A DNA stretch of 64,000 bases, taken from assembly GCF_000967655.1 (NCBI RefSeq), contig NZ_JXYA01000006.1:62001-126000 (forward strand). The letters run 5' to 3'. This document shows positions 53,160-62,146 of this stretch, in pieces. The position numbers were made by a program, and so were the translations under genes. The stretch comes from Pseudoalteromonas rubra. Its GTDB lineage: Bacteria; Pseudomonadota; Gammaproteobacteria; Enterobacterales; Alteromonadaceae. Position 1 is the stretch's first letter. Each line of letters begins with the position of its first letter. Below the pieces are notes generated by a model. It searched no databases, was not told the origin of the DNA, and saw nothing but the letters and a program-made list of their open reading frames with translations.

Positions 53160-53543
53160 TTACTCCTGATCTGTGTGTGGTAAATTCGCATACATTTTGT
53201 TGACTATCCGCCACTGCCCCTGCTCTTTCAGCAGGCCCAGAAAGTCGATATAGTGATGTTCAAACAGCGGGCATAACACCTTGACCATGGCTTGTTGCCC
53301 AAGCAAGTCTATTGCCAATATCTGATAGGCAAATTCATCGCCGTTTTCTGCCGGTGACGTGCGTTCGCTGACCAGTTTCAGCCATTCATCCCGGGTGCGC
53401 CTCAAACCCGGTGCTTTTAGCCAGCAGTCGGGGTGAAACAGGTTTCGTAATGTCTCACTATCGCCCTCATGTAGGCCTGTAAAGTAACATTGCACCATGG
53501 CCCGGATCTCGCTCAGATCCCTTTTCATCTCTACATGATCCAT
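53160..53543 (-). CDS. NTF2-like (SnoaL/lumazine-binding type) protein
   Basis: 127 residues: EIRAMVQCYFTGLHEGDSET, LRNLFHPDCWLKAPGLRRTR and IDFLGLLKEQGQWRIVNKMY trace the cone-shaped NTF2 fold, which holds small hydrophobic ligands or serves as enzyme (SnoaL cyclase, ketosteroid isomerase). Catalytic specificity is not visible. Start codon overlaps the GST stop by 1 nt (TAATG), so translation is coupled; the tautomerase gene follows 2 nt after its end. Confidence 0.87.
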   Translation of the reverse strand: MDHVEMKRDLSEIRAMVQCYFTGLHEGDSETLRNLFHPDCWLKAPGLRRTRDEWLKLVSERTSPAENGDEFAYQILAIDLLGQQAMVKVLCPLFEHHYIDFLGLLKEQGQWRIVNKMYANLPHTDQE

Positions 53544-54151
53544 TATGCCCCCTGCGCCTGTTCAGCCTGTAAGGCCGCAACAAAACCTGGCATGCAAGTA
53601 ACCGCTTCAATCATGCGCGCAGTGCGAGGGGGAATTACAATGTCGACAGGAAAGGCGGCTCCCCAGCGCGAATAAACAGCCAGCAAAATATCGGCGACAC
53701 AGGCATGCTGGCCACCCAGAAATGGCTGAGATTGCAACTGAGATTCAACCTGCTCCCATAACTGATTGATCGCCTTTGCGGCCGCCTCAAATAACTGCTG
53801 ACGCACTGGCCCCTCTTCTGTAGCGTGCGCAACAAAAAACAATTTGGAGTAGGCTGGGTGCATGGTGGCATTGGCAAACAACAAATGCTCCACTGCACGG
53901 CGACGAGCAGGCCCCTGCTCTGTGGGAAACAAACGACTGGGGTGCTTGCTGGTAAGATGAAGCATAATCGCAGCCCCTTCAACCAGCTTTTCGTCGCCAT
54001 CTGTCAATACCGGTACCTTTAGCCCGGGGTTCACGGCGGAAAAATCTCTGAGGCTGTCGGCGCGGATAAGCGTCACATCCTGCATAAGCTCACGCAATAC
54101 GGTGTGTACGGCCAGTGAGCAGGCTTCTTGCTTGTAGTATAAGGTGTACAT
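53543..54151 (-). CDS. Glutathione S-transferase
   Basis: 202 residues from ATG 54151 (AAGGA 8 nt upstream; ATG 54157 is 2 codons earlier). Thioredoxin-like N-domain (YTLYYKQEACSLAVHTVLRE, VNPGLKVPVLTDGDEKLVEG with the cis-Pro VPVL) and the all-alpha C-domain (FLGGQHACVADILLAVYSRW). Catalytic residue probably Ser/Cys near the N-terminus (beta-class style EACSLA). Conjugates glutathione to electrophiles. First gene of a three-gene unit, opposite the LysR gene at 54340. Confidence 0.9.
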   Translation of the reverse strand: MYTLYYKQEACSLAVHTVLRELMQDVTLIRADSLRDFSAVNPGLKVPVLTDGDEKLVEGAAIMLHLTSKHPSRLFPTEQGPARRRAVEHLLFANATMHPAYSKLFFVAHATEEGPVRQQLFEAAAKAINQLWEQVESQLQSQPFLGGQHACVADILLAVYSRWGAAFPVDIVIPPRTARMIEAVTCMPGFVAALQAEQAQGA

Positions 54152-54339
54152 AGTCATAGTCCTTCTTGTTGTGTAATACAGATGAATTCAGCGTTCTTCA
54201 GCTGCGGATATGTTCAACCCTGTTAGTCTATGACTTGTGCTTTGTTTGATATATAACTACAAAAGAAACCAAGTGTTCACACACAAGAAACAGTATATCC
54301 TTGATTTGATATGCCCGACTGCCCCTAAGGATAATTTAA

Positions 54340-55260
54340 ATGAACAAGCTACGTGCCATTGAACTCTTTGTGAAATTAGCGGAGGTTGGCAGCTTTACCC
54401 GGGTTGCTGAACAGTTCAACACATCAAAATCGATGATCAGCAAAGAGATTAGCCGCCTTGAGGATCAACTTGGTGCGCGCTTGCTCCACCGCACTACCCG
54501 CCATCTCCAGCTGACCCAAGTCGGTGAGGGCTATTTACAACGTGCCAGAGATATTCTCAGTAAACTGGAAGAAGCGGATTCCTTTGTTCTGTCAACGCAG
54601 CAGGCGCCCAAAGGCAAGTTAAAAATTAATTTGCCTATGGTGCTGGGGATCACAGATTTGGGAAAAGTGTTTGCAGACTTTATGCAAGCCTACCCGAATA
54701 TAGAACTCGACATTCATCTTGGTGATGAAGATATAGACCTGGTTGAGCAAGGGTTTGATCTGGGTCTGCGCGCCACCAGCCGACCCATCGACAGTAATTA
54801 CATTGGACGTGAAATAACCCGTTTTGACTATCATATTTGCGCCAGCCCCGAATACCTGGCAAAAAACCCAGCCATTGAACAACCGCGGGATTTAGCTCAG
54901 CATAACTGCTTTGAATACCGCTACTTTAAAGGAAAAAATATCTGGCCGTTGGCTGAAGGAGTGAAGATTTCGGGCACACTAAAAGCGAACAACGTCCTGT
55001 TTATGCTGGAGTCCATTAAAGCTGGATTGGGTATTGGTATCTTACCTGAATTTGCCTGCCGGCAAGCAATTGCGAGCAAAGAGGTAGTCAGTATTCTGCC
55101 AGACAGTAAGAAGCCACAACTCACCTTGCTGGCACTCTATCCTGCCCGCCATCACGTTCCGGCCAGCGTATTGCAATGCATTCAGTTTTTACAGCACTGG
55201 TTTACACATCATTATCCAGAACCTGATCAAAACGCCAGTTCAATCACCCGCAATTGCTGA
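54340..55260 (+). CDS. LysR-family regulator, divergent to the GST unit
   Basis: 306 residues. HTH region LRAIELFVKLAEVGSFTRVA, AEQFNTSKSMISKEISRLED and effector domain ALGITDLGKVFADFM-type (PMVLGITDLGKVFADFMQAY, GDEDIDLVEQGFDLGLRATS). The pattern matches the CrgA/YafC-like group that often governs GST, quinone-reductase or isomerase genes. The 182-bp divergent gap contains repeated TTTGATAT (54247-54254 and 54304-54311). 3' end overlaps the nitrilase gene by 34 nt in antisense. Confidence 0.9.
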   Translation: MNKLRAIELFVKLAEVGSFTRVAEQFNTSKSMISKEISRLEDQLGARLLHRTTRHLQLTQVGEGYLQRARDILSKLEEADSFVLSTQQAPKGKLKINLPMVLGITDLGKVFADFMQAYPNIELDIHLGDEDIDLVEQGFDLGLRATSRPIDSNYIGREITRFDYHICASPEYLAKNPAIEQPRDLAQHNCFEYRYFKGKNIWPLAEGVKISGTLKANNVLFMLESIKAGLGIGILPEFACRQAIASKEVVSILPDSKKPQLTLLALYPARHHVPASVLQCIQFLQHWFTHHYPEPDQNASSITRNC

Positions 55261-55934
55261 GATTCGTCTCCCTGCACCAGGACTTTGCCTTGCGGGTCAA
55301 CAATCAGGCTGTTGCCAATAAAGCGTACTCCCGTATTACAGTCGTGATCCATCCCCAAACGGTTAGCTGCGATAACATACACGCCGTAGTCTTTGGCCGC
55401 CTTTTTGATCACAGCCAGGCTGTCTTCTCCGCAAAAGTTCGACGGATTAAGAATGATCTGCACGCCCTGCTCTTTGAGGCTGGCCAGGCCATCTTCAAAC
55501 CAGATGTCGTAACACAACAGGACACCTACTTTGACCCCCTGGACTTCATACACGCAGAAGTCCTTACCAGGCACAAATCGTAACTGATCTGTCGGTGCGA
55601 GGTGCACTTTGCGATGCACACCGAGTAAGCCGCCGGGGCCTGCAAGCAAGGTACTGTTATAGAGCTGCCCCTCATAACATTCGGCCAGCCCGGCGACGAT
55701 ACATGCCGACTTTTCCCGGGCCAGGGTTTGCAGCAGCTGTGAAGACGGTCCATGATACAGGTCTTCGGCCAATTCACTGACCTGATGGCGGTCGAAAAAA
55801 ATACTCCCCGTGGTGCACAACTCAGGCAGCAGTATCAGGTCAAATTCATGACTTGTCAGCGCAGCTCGGATGGCATCACGGTTTTGCTGAGGCTCGGCGA
55901 ACGCTACGTCAAACTGAAAAAAGCCAATTTTCAT
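55227..55934 (-). CDS. Carbon-nitrogen hydrolase (nitrilase superfamily)
   Basis: 235 residues from ATG 55934 (AAGGGAG 6 nt upstream). The catalytic triad E38 (LLPELCTTG), K109 (HRKVHL) and C141 (LLCYDIWFEDG) is intact. These enzymes hydrolyse amides or nitriles, e.g. omega-amidase, NAD/biotin amidases. Short length (235) and lack of extra domains suggest a metabolite-repair or omega-amidase type enzyme (inference). Its end overlaps the LysR gene on the other strand; the AlkB-type gene is just upstream (16-nt gap) and likely cotranscribed. Confidence 0.88.
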   Translation of the reverse strand: MKIGFFQFDVAFAEPQQNRDAIRAALTSHEFDLILLPELCTTGSIFFDRHQVSELAEDLYHGPSSQLLQTLAREKSACIVAGLAECYEGQLYNSTLLAGPGGLLGVHRKVHLAPTDQLRFVPGKDFCVYEVQGVKVGVLLCYDIWFEDGLASLKEQGVQIILNPSNFCGEDSLAVIKKAAKDYGVYVIAANRLGMDHDCNTGVRFIGNSLIVDPQGKVLVQGDESQQLRVIELAF

Positions 55935-55950
55935 CTTAACTCCCTTGAGG

Positions 55951-56535
55951 CTAATACGGACCAAACTGACGAAAAGTCAGATTAAAACGGGGGCCGGCTC
56001 CGGGTGCCCTTGGTACCGCGTGCTGATACTGTGTCTGAAAACCACAGCCCATGATAAACAAAGAGCCGTTTTCAAGCTCAATTGAGTGTAGATCCTGATG
56101 ATCTGCCTGACTACGGACCTGAAAAGTCCGTTTTGCGCCTATGCTCAAAGACGGGATCACCTTGGTTGACCCGAATGCGGATAAATCACAATGGAAATCC
56201 ATCCACTCGTCTCCGTCAGGGTAATAAATACAAACGCATACGGGAAAGCTGAGTCCGGTACGTTCAACAAGGCGTTGATGAATGGTATCGATTAAGGGAA
56301 ACCAGGGGGATTGTCTGCCGTGGTGTCGCTCAAACCGGCCGGATGCGATGAGTTCAGGAGACAACAGGTTCATTTTCCAGGGCAAAATTGCCACATCAGA
56401 GCCATCCGGCATCTCGATGGTTTCTGGCTGTGACAAGTCAAAGTGTTCGCTGAGCCACTGAAATAACGCCTGGCTTTCTGAGTCGCTGAGAAAATCGGGC
56501 TCGTAGCTTGATTCGCATTGCAATGGCAACGTCAT
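55951..56535 (-). CDS. AlkB-type 2-oxoglutarate/Fe(II) dioxygenase
   Basis: 194 residues. Double-stranded beta-helix with iron ligands H-x-D (MDFHCDLSAFGSTKVIPSLS) and second His (QYQHAVPRAPGAGPRFNLTF), where the Arg of PRFNLTFR binds 2-oxoglutarate. AlkB proteins oxidatively remove alkyl groups from DNA/RNA bases; this shorter form resembles the ALKBH2/3 or 2OG-FeII_Oxy_2 group. No Ada or AlkA gene nearby. Probably cotranscribed with the nitrilase gene. Confidence 0.88.
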   Translation of the reverse strand: MTLPLQCESSYEPDFLSDSESQALFQWLSEHFDLSQPETIEMPDGSDVAILPWKMNLLSPELIASGRFERHHGRQSPWFPLIDTIHQRLVERTGLSFPVCVCIYYPDGDEWMDFHCDLSAFGSTKVIPSLSIGAKRTFQVRSQADHQDLHSIELENGSLFIMGCGFQTQYQHAVPRAPGAGPRFNLTFRQFGPY

Positions 56536-56689
56536 AGCTCATTCCTTGTTGCGCGTCTGGTAACCTGCACTGTTACCGATCCCCGTGCAACTGTCAATAA
56601 CACCCCGTTACACATTTTGTGATTGGCGTTTTCGCCTGTCGCTAGGTAAAATGTCGGCCCTTGAAGTCGATGCCAGTTGCAGGTTATTA

Positions 56690-57343
56690 GTGTTAGTCAA
56701 TTACGCTCCCCCCACCGATCCTTATCTTGATATTCTCTATCAGGACGACCACATGCTGGTACTAAATAAGCCCAGTGGCTTGCTGAGTGTGCCGGGTAAA
56801 GATCCAAAACACTGGGACAGCGTGATCAGCCGGGTGAACCTCGTCTACCCGAATGCAAAGATAGTCCATCGTCTGGATATGGCCACATCTGGGGTACTTT
56901 GTCTGGCAATGCACAAGGCAGCACATCGCTTTCTCAGCATTCAGTTTCAGGACCGCCTGACCGCCAAGCGCTATATTGCCCGGGTCCATGGCAGGTTAGC
57001 TCAGTCCAGCGGCTCGGTAGACCTGCCCCTGATCTGCGACTGGCCAAACCGCCCAAAACAAATGGTCTGTCACGAGACCGGCAAGCCTTCGCTGACGCAT
57101 TTTGAAGTGTTATCCCACGAAGCGCACGCCACCCGGGTTAAATTAACGCCCATCACCGGACGCTCACATCAGCTGCGTGTACACATGCTGTCTCTGGGTC
57201 ATCCCATTTTGGGCGACCGGCTTTATGCGCAGGGCGAGGCACTGGCGGCGGCGTCCCGGCTGCAACTGCATGCCGAGATGCTGCAGATCTGTCACCCCAT
57301 ATCAGAGCAAATGATGACCTTTACAGCGCCGGTGCCGTTTTAA
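56690..57343 (+). CDS. rluA: Pseudouridine synthase RluA (23S rRNA U746 / tRNA U32)
   Basis: 217 residues from GTG 56690 (AGG about 7 nt upstream), matching E. coli RluA length (219); in-frame starts further upstream (56585, 56651) give non-conserved extensions. Catalytic motif HRLDMATSG with the Asp nucleophile; SGLLSVPGKDPKH, VDLPLICDWPNRPKQMVCHE, PITGRSHQLRVHMLSLGHPI and LGDRLYA are all RluA hallmarks. Isomerises U746 in 23S rRNA and U32 in several tRNAs. Its end overlaps the M20 peptidase gene by 23 nt in antisense. Confidence 0.93.
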   Translation: MLVNYAPPTDPYLDILYQDDHMLVLNKPSGLLSVPGKDPKHWDSVISRVNLVYPNAKIVHRLDMATSGVLCLAMHKAAHRFLSIQFQDRLTAKRYIARVHGRLAQSSGSVDLPLICDWPNRPKQMVCHETGKPSLTHFEVLSHEAHATRVKLTPITGRSHQLRVHMLSLGHPILGDRLYAQGEALAAASRLQLHAEMLQICHPISEQMMTFTAPVPF

Positions 57344-58646
57344 ACAAGTCCAGCGCGCTGGCCGTCATCGCGCGTACACCAGTTTTGATAGTCAGCGGAT
57401 AGTCTGGCGCAAACTTGCTTGAATGCAGCGATGGCAAAGGCTCACCCGAAAACTGGGCCTGACGATAGGCGTCTGGCTCAACGCCACCCAGCCAGAAGAT
57501 GGTTGCCGGGATATTTTCCGGTGTGCGACCGTACAAACCAAAGTCTTCCCCAGCCATCACAGGCTCTGCTTTGACAACCTGTTCATCGCCCAGCTCGGCA
57601 CGAATGCTTTTTTCTACCCGCACAGCCAGCTCAGGCGTATTGTAGGTTGACGGAATGCTCTCTTCTTCATGCACATACACGATGGGAGCCAGTTCCGGCG
57701 GTAGCCCTGCACTTTGTGCAATCCCCTTAGTCATGCGCTCCAGCGCGGCAATTTGCTGTTCACGCACTGCCGGGTCGTAAGAGCGCAGTGTCAGCTGAAG
57801 CTTCACTTCGTTGGAAATGATGTTGTGTTTCGAGCCGCCATGAATGGATCCCACCGTGATCACCGAGGGCTTCAGTGGTGAGATCTCGCGGCTGGTAATG
57901 GTTTGCGCCGCCAGTACAATGCGTGATGCCAGCACCACAGGGTCTACCGTGGTATGAGGATAGGCACCGTGACCGCCCTTGCCGCGCACTATGATGTCTA
58001 CCGAGTCTACATTGGCCAGCGCATAGCCCGGCGCAATGGCCACCTGACCGGCTGGCAAAGAGGCACTGACATGCAGTCCAAGTACATGATCGGGTTTGGC
58101 AAAGCGGCTGAACAACCCTTCTTTGAGCATGGCTTTGGCGCCCGCGCCCACTTCTTCTGCCGGTTGCGCCACCATCATTAATGTGCCCTGCCACTGGTCG
58201 CGGTTATTCGCCAGCTGCTGGGCGGTGCCGATAAAACTGGTCATGTGAATGTCATGGCCACAGCCATGCATCACCCCGACTTCATTATTGCTGGCATCTT
58301 TCACCCGCACTTTAGAGGCATAGGGTTTGCCGGTTTGCTCAACAATCGGCAGACCATCGGTATCGGCGCGGATCATCACCGTTGGCCCCTCGCCGTTGCG
58401 CAGCAGTGCTACCACACCATGGCCGCCAATCTGCTCGGTGACCTCAAAGCCCAGTTGTTTAAGCTCAGACGCCAGCCGCTTGGCCGTTTGCGTTTCCTGA
58501 TAAGAAAGCTCGGGATTCTGATGTAAGTGTAAATAGAGTGCTTTAAGCTCAGGTAAAGCCCGCGCAACTTCAGTATCCAGTTGATATGCCAGCGCGCCAT
58601 GGCTTGCCAGCACCAGTGATAGTGCAGGTAGTAGTGTTTTCATCAT
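57321..58646 (-). CDS. Exported M20D-family amidohydrolase
   Basis: 441 residues with a signal peptide (LLPALSLVLASHGALA). Metal-site motifs: HQNPELSYQE, VMIRADTDGLPI, GVMHGCGHDIHMTSFIGTAQ and QPAEEVGAGAKAMLKEG; an insertion domain (GGHGAYPHTTVDPVVLAS) and the terminal MAGEDFGLYGR complete the fold. M20D enzymes split N-acyl amino acids (hippurate, IAA-amino acids, N-acetyl-diaminopimelate). Export suggests scavenging of acyl-amino acids in the periplasm, possibly including N-acyl signals. Confidence 0.9.
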   Translation of the reverse strand: MMKTLLPALSLVLASHGALAYQLDTEVARALPELKALYLHLHQNPELSYQETQTAKRLASELKQLGFEVTEQIGGHGVVALLRNGEGPTVMIRADTDGLPIVEQTGKPYASKVRVKDASNNEVGVMHGCGHDIHMTSFIGTAQQLANNRDQWQGTLMMVAQPAEEVGAGAKAMLKEGLFSRFAKPDHVLGLHVSASLPAGQVAIAPGYALANVDSVDIIVRGKGGHGAYPHTTVDPVVLASRIVLAAQTITSREISPLKPSVITVGSIHGGSKHNIISNEVKLQLTLRSYDPAVREQQIAALERMTKGIAQSAGLPPELAPIVYVHEEESIPSTYNTPELAVRVEKSIRAELGDEQVVKAEPVMAGEDFGLYGRTPENIPATIFWLGGVEPDAYRQAQFSGEPLPSLHSSKFAPDYPLTIKTGVRAMTASALDLFKTAPAL

Positions 58647-58770
58647 TGTTATTCTTAGTGTTTTTAAGGGATAACCAGCTTGCGAAGAATTGCTATAAAT
58701 TGCAACCTCTTTGCGTTATCGCGGAGGTAATACAGCGGATAAACATAGCGGAATATTCCTTTCTTTCTGC

Positions 58771-58790
58771 TTAAGCTTTGCTAAGCTTAA
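58771..58790. promoter_or_regulatory. Dyad upstream of the HD-GYP gene
   Basis: TTAAGCTT (58771-58778), TGCT, AAGCTTAA (58783-58790), a perfect inverted repeat 22 nt before the start. Possible operator or leader hairpin. Confidence 0.4.
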
Positions 58791-58811
58791 AGTCTGAACC
58801 ACTATCTTGTA

Positions 58812-60020
58812 GTGTCCGTGAAAACGATAACAATCAATGACTTAAAACCAGGCATGTTCGTTGTAGGCGTAACCCGACAAGACGGTCATGTACGCGTGAA
58901 AAGCCAGGGCTGGGTACGTACGCAAGGCGCCATTGAGGCTTTACAAAAAGCCGGCGTGCTGGAAGTCGAAATCGACCCGGATAAAGCCTTACAGGCCAAG
59001 CAGCAAACACCACCTGAGCACAACGAAGCTGCCCAGCAAGACAATGTCACTGTCCACGACCCGTGGCACAAAACCACCAGTGTTGACGCCGAGCTGGACC
59101 TGGCCACCGCCCTGTATGAAGAAGCCAAGGGAATTCAGGAAAAAGCCTTTGCGGATGTCAAAGCGGGTAAGGCCATCGCCGTCGAAGAGTTTAAACAAAC
59201 GGCGTCCGGGTTCATAGATTCGATATTTCGCAATCAGGACGCCCTGGCCTGCATTGCCCGGATCCGCGAAAAAGACAGCTACTTACTCGAACACTCTTTG
59301 AACGTCTCAATTTTAATGAGTATTTTCGCCAAACACCTTGGTCTGGAGCGCAATATCATAGAGCAGCTGGCCACCGGGGCGCTGTTACACGATATTGGCA
59401 AAATTAAAATCTCCAACGAGATCCTCAATAAACCCGGTAAGCTCAGTGACGATGAATACCACTTAATGATGGATCATGCCAAATACAGCTATGAAATTGT
59501 TGCCCAAAGCGGGCTCGGACAAATAGCCACCGAAATTGCCGGGTTTCACCATGAACGACTGGACGGCAGCGGCTATCCGTTTGGCAAAAAAGCCGACGAG
59601 CTGTCCCAGTATGTTCGCATGGCGGCCATTGTGGATGTGTATGATGCGCTGACCGCCGAGCGGGTGTATAAGGTTGGCCTGACCCCAATCCGCGCCTTTC
59701 GTATTTTAAAAGAAGGCACGCCGGATCATTATGATGCAGATCTGCTGGCGCACTTTATTAACTGCATTGGGGTCTACCCGGTGGGCACCCTGGTGAAACT
59801 CAAAAGTGAACGCATTGGCATCGTCGCCTCAAGTAACCCAAAAGAGCCACTTAAGCCGGTGGTGAAGGTGTTTTATCACGCCAAAAACATGCTGTACACC
59901 GAGGTAAAAGACATCGATCTGGCCGACAAGCGTGTGACCGATGAGCTGGAAGCGGCGATAAAACCGGAAGACTTCAGCATTGACCTGATCCGCTTTTTCC
60001 GCCACACCATGATGCCTTAA
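58812..60020 (+). CDS. HD-GYP cyclic di-GMP phosphodiesterase with DUF3391 N-domain
   Basis: 402 residues from GTG 58812 (GTG 58818 also possible). N-terminal DUF3391 domain (INDLKPGMFVVGV), then HD-GYP: LEHSLNVSILMSIFA, GALLHDIGKIKISNEILNKP, FHHERLDGSGYPFGKKADEL, and VDVYDALTAERVYK. All metal-binding histidines and the GYP motif (GSGYP) are present, so it should hydrolyse c-di-GMP to pGpG/GMP and lower the signal that favours sessile growth. Common type in Alteromonadales. Converges with the GspB-like gene (9-nt gap). Confidence 0.92.
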   Translation: MSVKTITINDLKPGMFVVGVTRQDGHVRVKSQGWVRTQGAIEALQKAGVLEVEIDPDKALQAKQQTPPEHNEAAQQDNVTVHDPWHKTTSVDAELDLATALYEEAKGIQEKAFADVKAGKAIAVEEFKQTASGFIDSIFRNQDALACIARIREKDSYLLEHSLNVSILMSIFAKHLGLERNIIEQLATGALLHDIGKIKISNEILNKPGKLSDDEYHLMMDHAKYSYEIVAQSGLGQIATEIAGFHHERLDGSGYPFGKKADELSQYVRMAAIVDVYDALTAERVYKVGLTPIRAFRILKEGTPDHYDADLLAHFINCIGVYPVGTLVKLKSERIGIVASSNPKEPLKPVVKVFYHAKNMLYTEVKDIDLADKRVTDELEAAIKPEDFSIDLIRFFRHTMMP

Positions 60021-60029
60021 AAGGCGTTG

Positions 60030-61130
60030 TTACTCGCCTTCGGGCCAATCCTGCATGGCCTGCAAGGTGAACTCGATACCATCAAAGTCAAACAACGCCT
60101 GCTCGGGGGTGATCTCTACCAGTTGCAGGGCCCCCATGTTGTCGCCCTCGTATAACTCCCGATTATTGAGCTTGATCCAGCGTTTCTCGGCGTCAGTGGC
60201 ATAAATATGTGCCTGGTAGCGCACCCTTGGTAAGCTGTTTTGAAGCTGCGGGGGCAGTAACTCTACCGGTGTTGCCCGTGCAGATCCTTTGGTGCTGGAG
60301 AGCACCTCAGAGACAATGCGCTCCGACTTGGGCGCGGTTTTTTCCACCGCCTGTTCAAAAGCTTTTTTCAGCTCGTCTGGCACATCTGCCAGTGCTTCAT
60401 CTTGCTGGCGCTGCGCTTCCTGCCGGGCGGCATTCGCGCGAGCTTGCTCAAGTGGCACGCCCAGCACCCGATAACCACTGAGGTCGTCAAGCGGCTGTTG
60501 AGCCACTTGTCCCTGATTGGTGGCAAAAACAGGGACATTATTGGTCTGGTAAGCCGGTTGCGTAGCCGCATACTGAGCGCCTACAGGCTGCTGGATTATC
60601 TGGCCATTGGCAGATACTGGCACCAGCTGTTGCGAGTAAACGGGCTGCCCCTGGGAGTCAAACCCGACCTGAACCGACATCCACTGATAATGGATCTGAC
60701 GCTGCGCACTGTGCATCACAGGATTGATTGCCGGATTAGCGCCCTGATTTATCGGCTGATTTACAATTTGTCCGCCTTGTACCACAGCTGGATTGGTCGC
60801 CACTACCTGATTAACCGTCGCCGGGGCAGGTGTGTTTACTGCCTGAGGCTGCGCGCTTTGCGGTGTCTCGGCCTGCTTATCGCCAGCCACCGCAGTAACG
60901 TCAGTGCCTTTGTCAGCAACGCTTGCGATGACTTCTTCTTGTGGCTCTCCCTGAAAGGCTTCACCGACAAAATAACCCGCTCCCAGCGCGCACACGCTAA
61001 TGAGTGCGCCTCCCAGAGTGAGGCTTAAACGGCGATAAAAGCGAACCTGTTGCTCATGACGTGATTGTTGGTAATCCTGCTCTGAGTCGATTTGTTGAGA
61101 TTGTTTTAATGCATTGATTAGGTACGACAT
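60030..61130 (-). CDS. GspB/ExeB-like type II secretion accessory protein
   Basis: 366 residues: short cytoplasmic segment (MSYLINALKQSQQIDSEQDY), one transmembrane helix (~36-58), a long Gln/Pro/Asn-rich periplasmic stretch (~70-230), and a C-terminal GspB domain (RVRYQAHIYATDAEKRWIKL, NNRELYEGDNMGALQLVEIT). ExeB/GspB works with ExeA/GspA to insert the secretin through the peptidoglycan in Aeromonas and Vibrio. The ExeA-like gene is directly upstream (9-nt gap). The Q/P/N-rich spacer is longer than in Aeromonas ExeB. Confidence 0.82.
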   Translation of the reverse strand: MSYLINALKQSQQIDSEQDYQQSRHEQQVRFYRRLSLTLGGALISVCALGAGYFVGEAFQGEPQEEVIASVADKGTDVTAVAGDKQAETPQSAQPQAVNTPAPATVNQVVATNPAVVQGGQIVNQPINQGANPAINPVMHSAQRQIHYQWMSVQVGFDSQGQPVYSQQLVPVSANGQIIQQPVGAQYAATQPAYQTNNVPVFATNQGQVAQQPLDDLSGYRVLGVPLEQARANAARQEAQRQQDEALADVPDELKKAFEQAVEKTAPKSERIVSEVLSSTKGSARATPVELLPPQLQNSLPRVRYQAHIYATDAEKRWIKLNNRELYEGDNMGALQLVEITPEQALFDFDGIEFTLQAMQDWPEGE

Positions 61131-61139
61131 ATCACACCA

Positions 61140-62054
61140 CTAAAAAATATACGAAAGACCGAAGCCACACATAAACATGGCAGCTACCCAGCCTGAAACC
61201 AGCACCGGCATATTGACTTTTTTCTCACCGGATTGCGGCACCAAATCAAGCGGCAGCGCTTCTTTGGCGGCCTGCATGGCAATGGTCTTAGTCACAACCT
61301 GTTGCTGTGCGGAGTATGCGCCCAGTAAACACCGGTCGGCCAGCAAATTGATCAGCCTGGGGATCCCGGCAGTCACCTGATGCATATAAGCAATGGCCTG
61401 AGGCTCAAACAAACTACTCTGGCAGCCCGCCTTATTAAGACGGTGCTTCACATAAGCAAAAACCTGCGACTCGGTCAGCGGCAGCAGATGATAGCGCGCC
61501 GTAATACGCTGTGCCAGCTGGCGCAACTCATTGCGCTTGAGCAGCTGTTGCAACTCGGGCTGACCCACCAGCACTATCTGTAGCAGTTTTTTATGGTCGG
61601 TCTCCAGATTAGTAAGTAATCGCAACTGCTCCAGCACTTCTGCCGCCAGGTGTTGTGCTTCGTCGATGATCAACATAGTGTGACCACCGCGCTGATGATT
61701 ATCCAGCAGCCGCGCCTTAATCACATCAGTGAGTGATTTCAGGGTTGCGTTTTGCGCATCATAGTCGATGTTCAATTCGTCACAGATACTTGCAAGCAGC
61801 TCCATTTCCGACAACGCCGGATTGAGGATAAACGCCACCTGCGTGGACTCAGGTAGTTGCGCCAGCATGCTGCGGGTTACGGTAGTTTTACCCGTCCCCA
61901 CTTCGCCGGTTAGCAGCACAAAGCCGCCGGCATCACCCAGGCCGTAAGTCAGATGAGCAAGCGCTTCCTTATGGCGTTCGCTTAAGAACAAAAACTCCGG
62001 GTTTGGTGCTATCGAAAACGGCTTTTCGGTCAGACCAAAATAACGTAAATACAC
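61140..62054 (-). CDS. ExeA/GspA-like AAA ATPase
   Basis: 304 residues from GTG 62054 (AGAGA upstream; an in-frame TTG-type start at 62108 is unlikely). Walker A LLTGEVGTGKTTVTR, Walker B MLIIDEAQHL, sensor region VLVGQPELQQLLKRNELRQL, and a C-terminal hydrophobic helix (VSGWVAAMFMCGFGLSYIF). Aeromonas ExeA is ~550 residues with a periplasmic peptidoglycan-binding domain; this protein stops just after the membrane helix, so that domain is absent or supplied by its GspB-like partner. First gene of the two-gene unit. Confidence 0.86.
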   Translation of the reverse strand: MYLRYFGLTEKPFSIAPNPEFLFLSERHKEALAHLTYGLGDAGGFVLLTGEVGTGKTTVTRSMLAQLPESTQVAFILNPALSEMELLASICDELNIDYDAQNATLKSLTDVIKARLLDNHQRGGHTMLIIDEAQHLAAEVLEQLRLLTNLETDHKKLLQIVLVGQPELQQLLKRNELRQLAQRITARYHLLPLTESQVFAYVKHRLNKAGCQSSLFEPQAIAYMHQVTAGIPRLINLLADRCLLGAYSAQQQVVTKTIAMQAAKEALPLDLVPQSGEKKVNMPVLVSGWVAAMFMCGFGLSYIF

Positions 62055-62146
62055 GGCTCGTCTCTTTCTTGTTAGAATGGGGCCTATAATGGCAAAAAAA
62101 CGGCACAAGTTAAAACCTTGTTTGCTTTTTCAATACGGAATTTACC

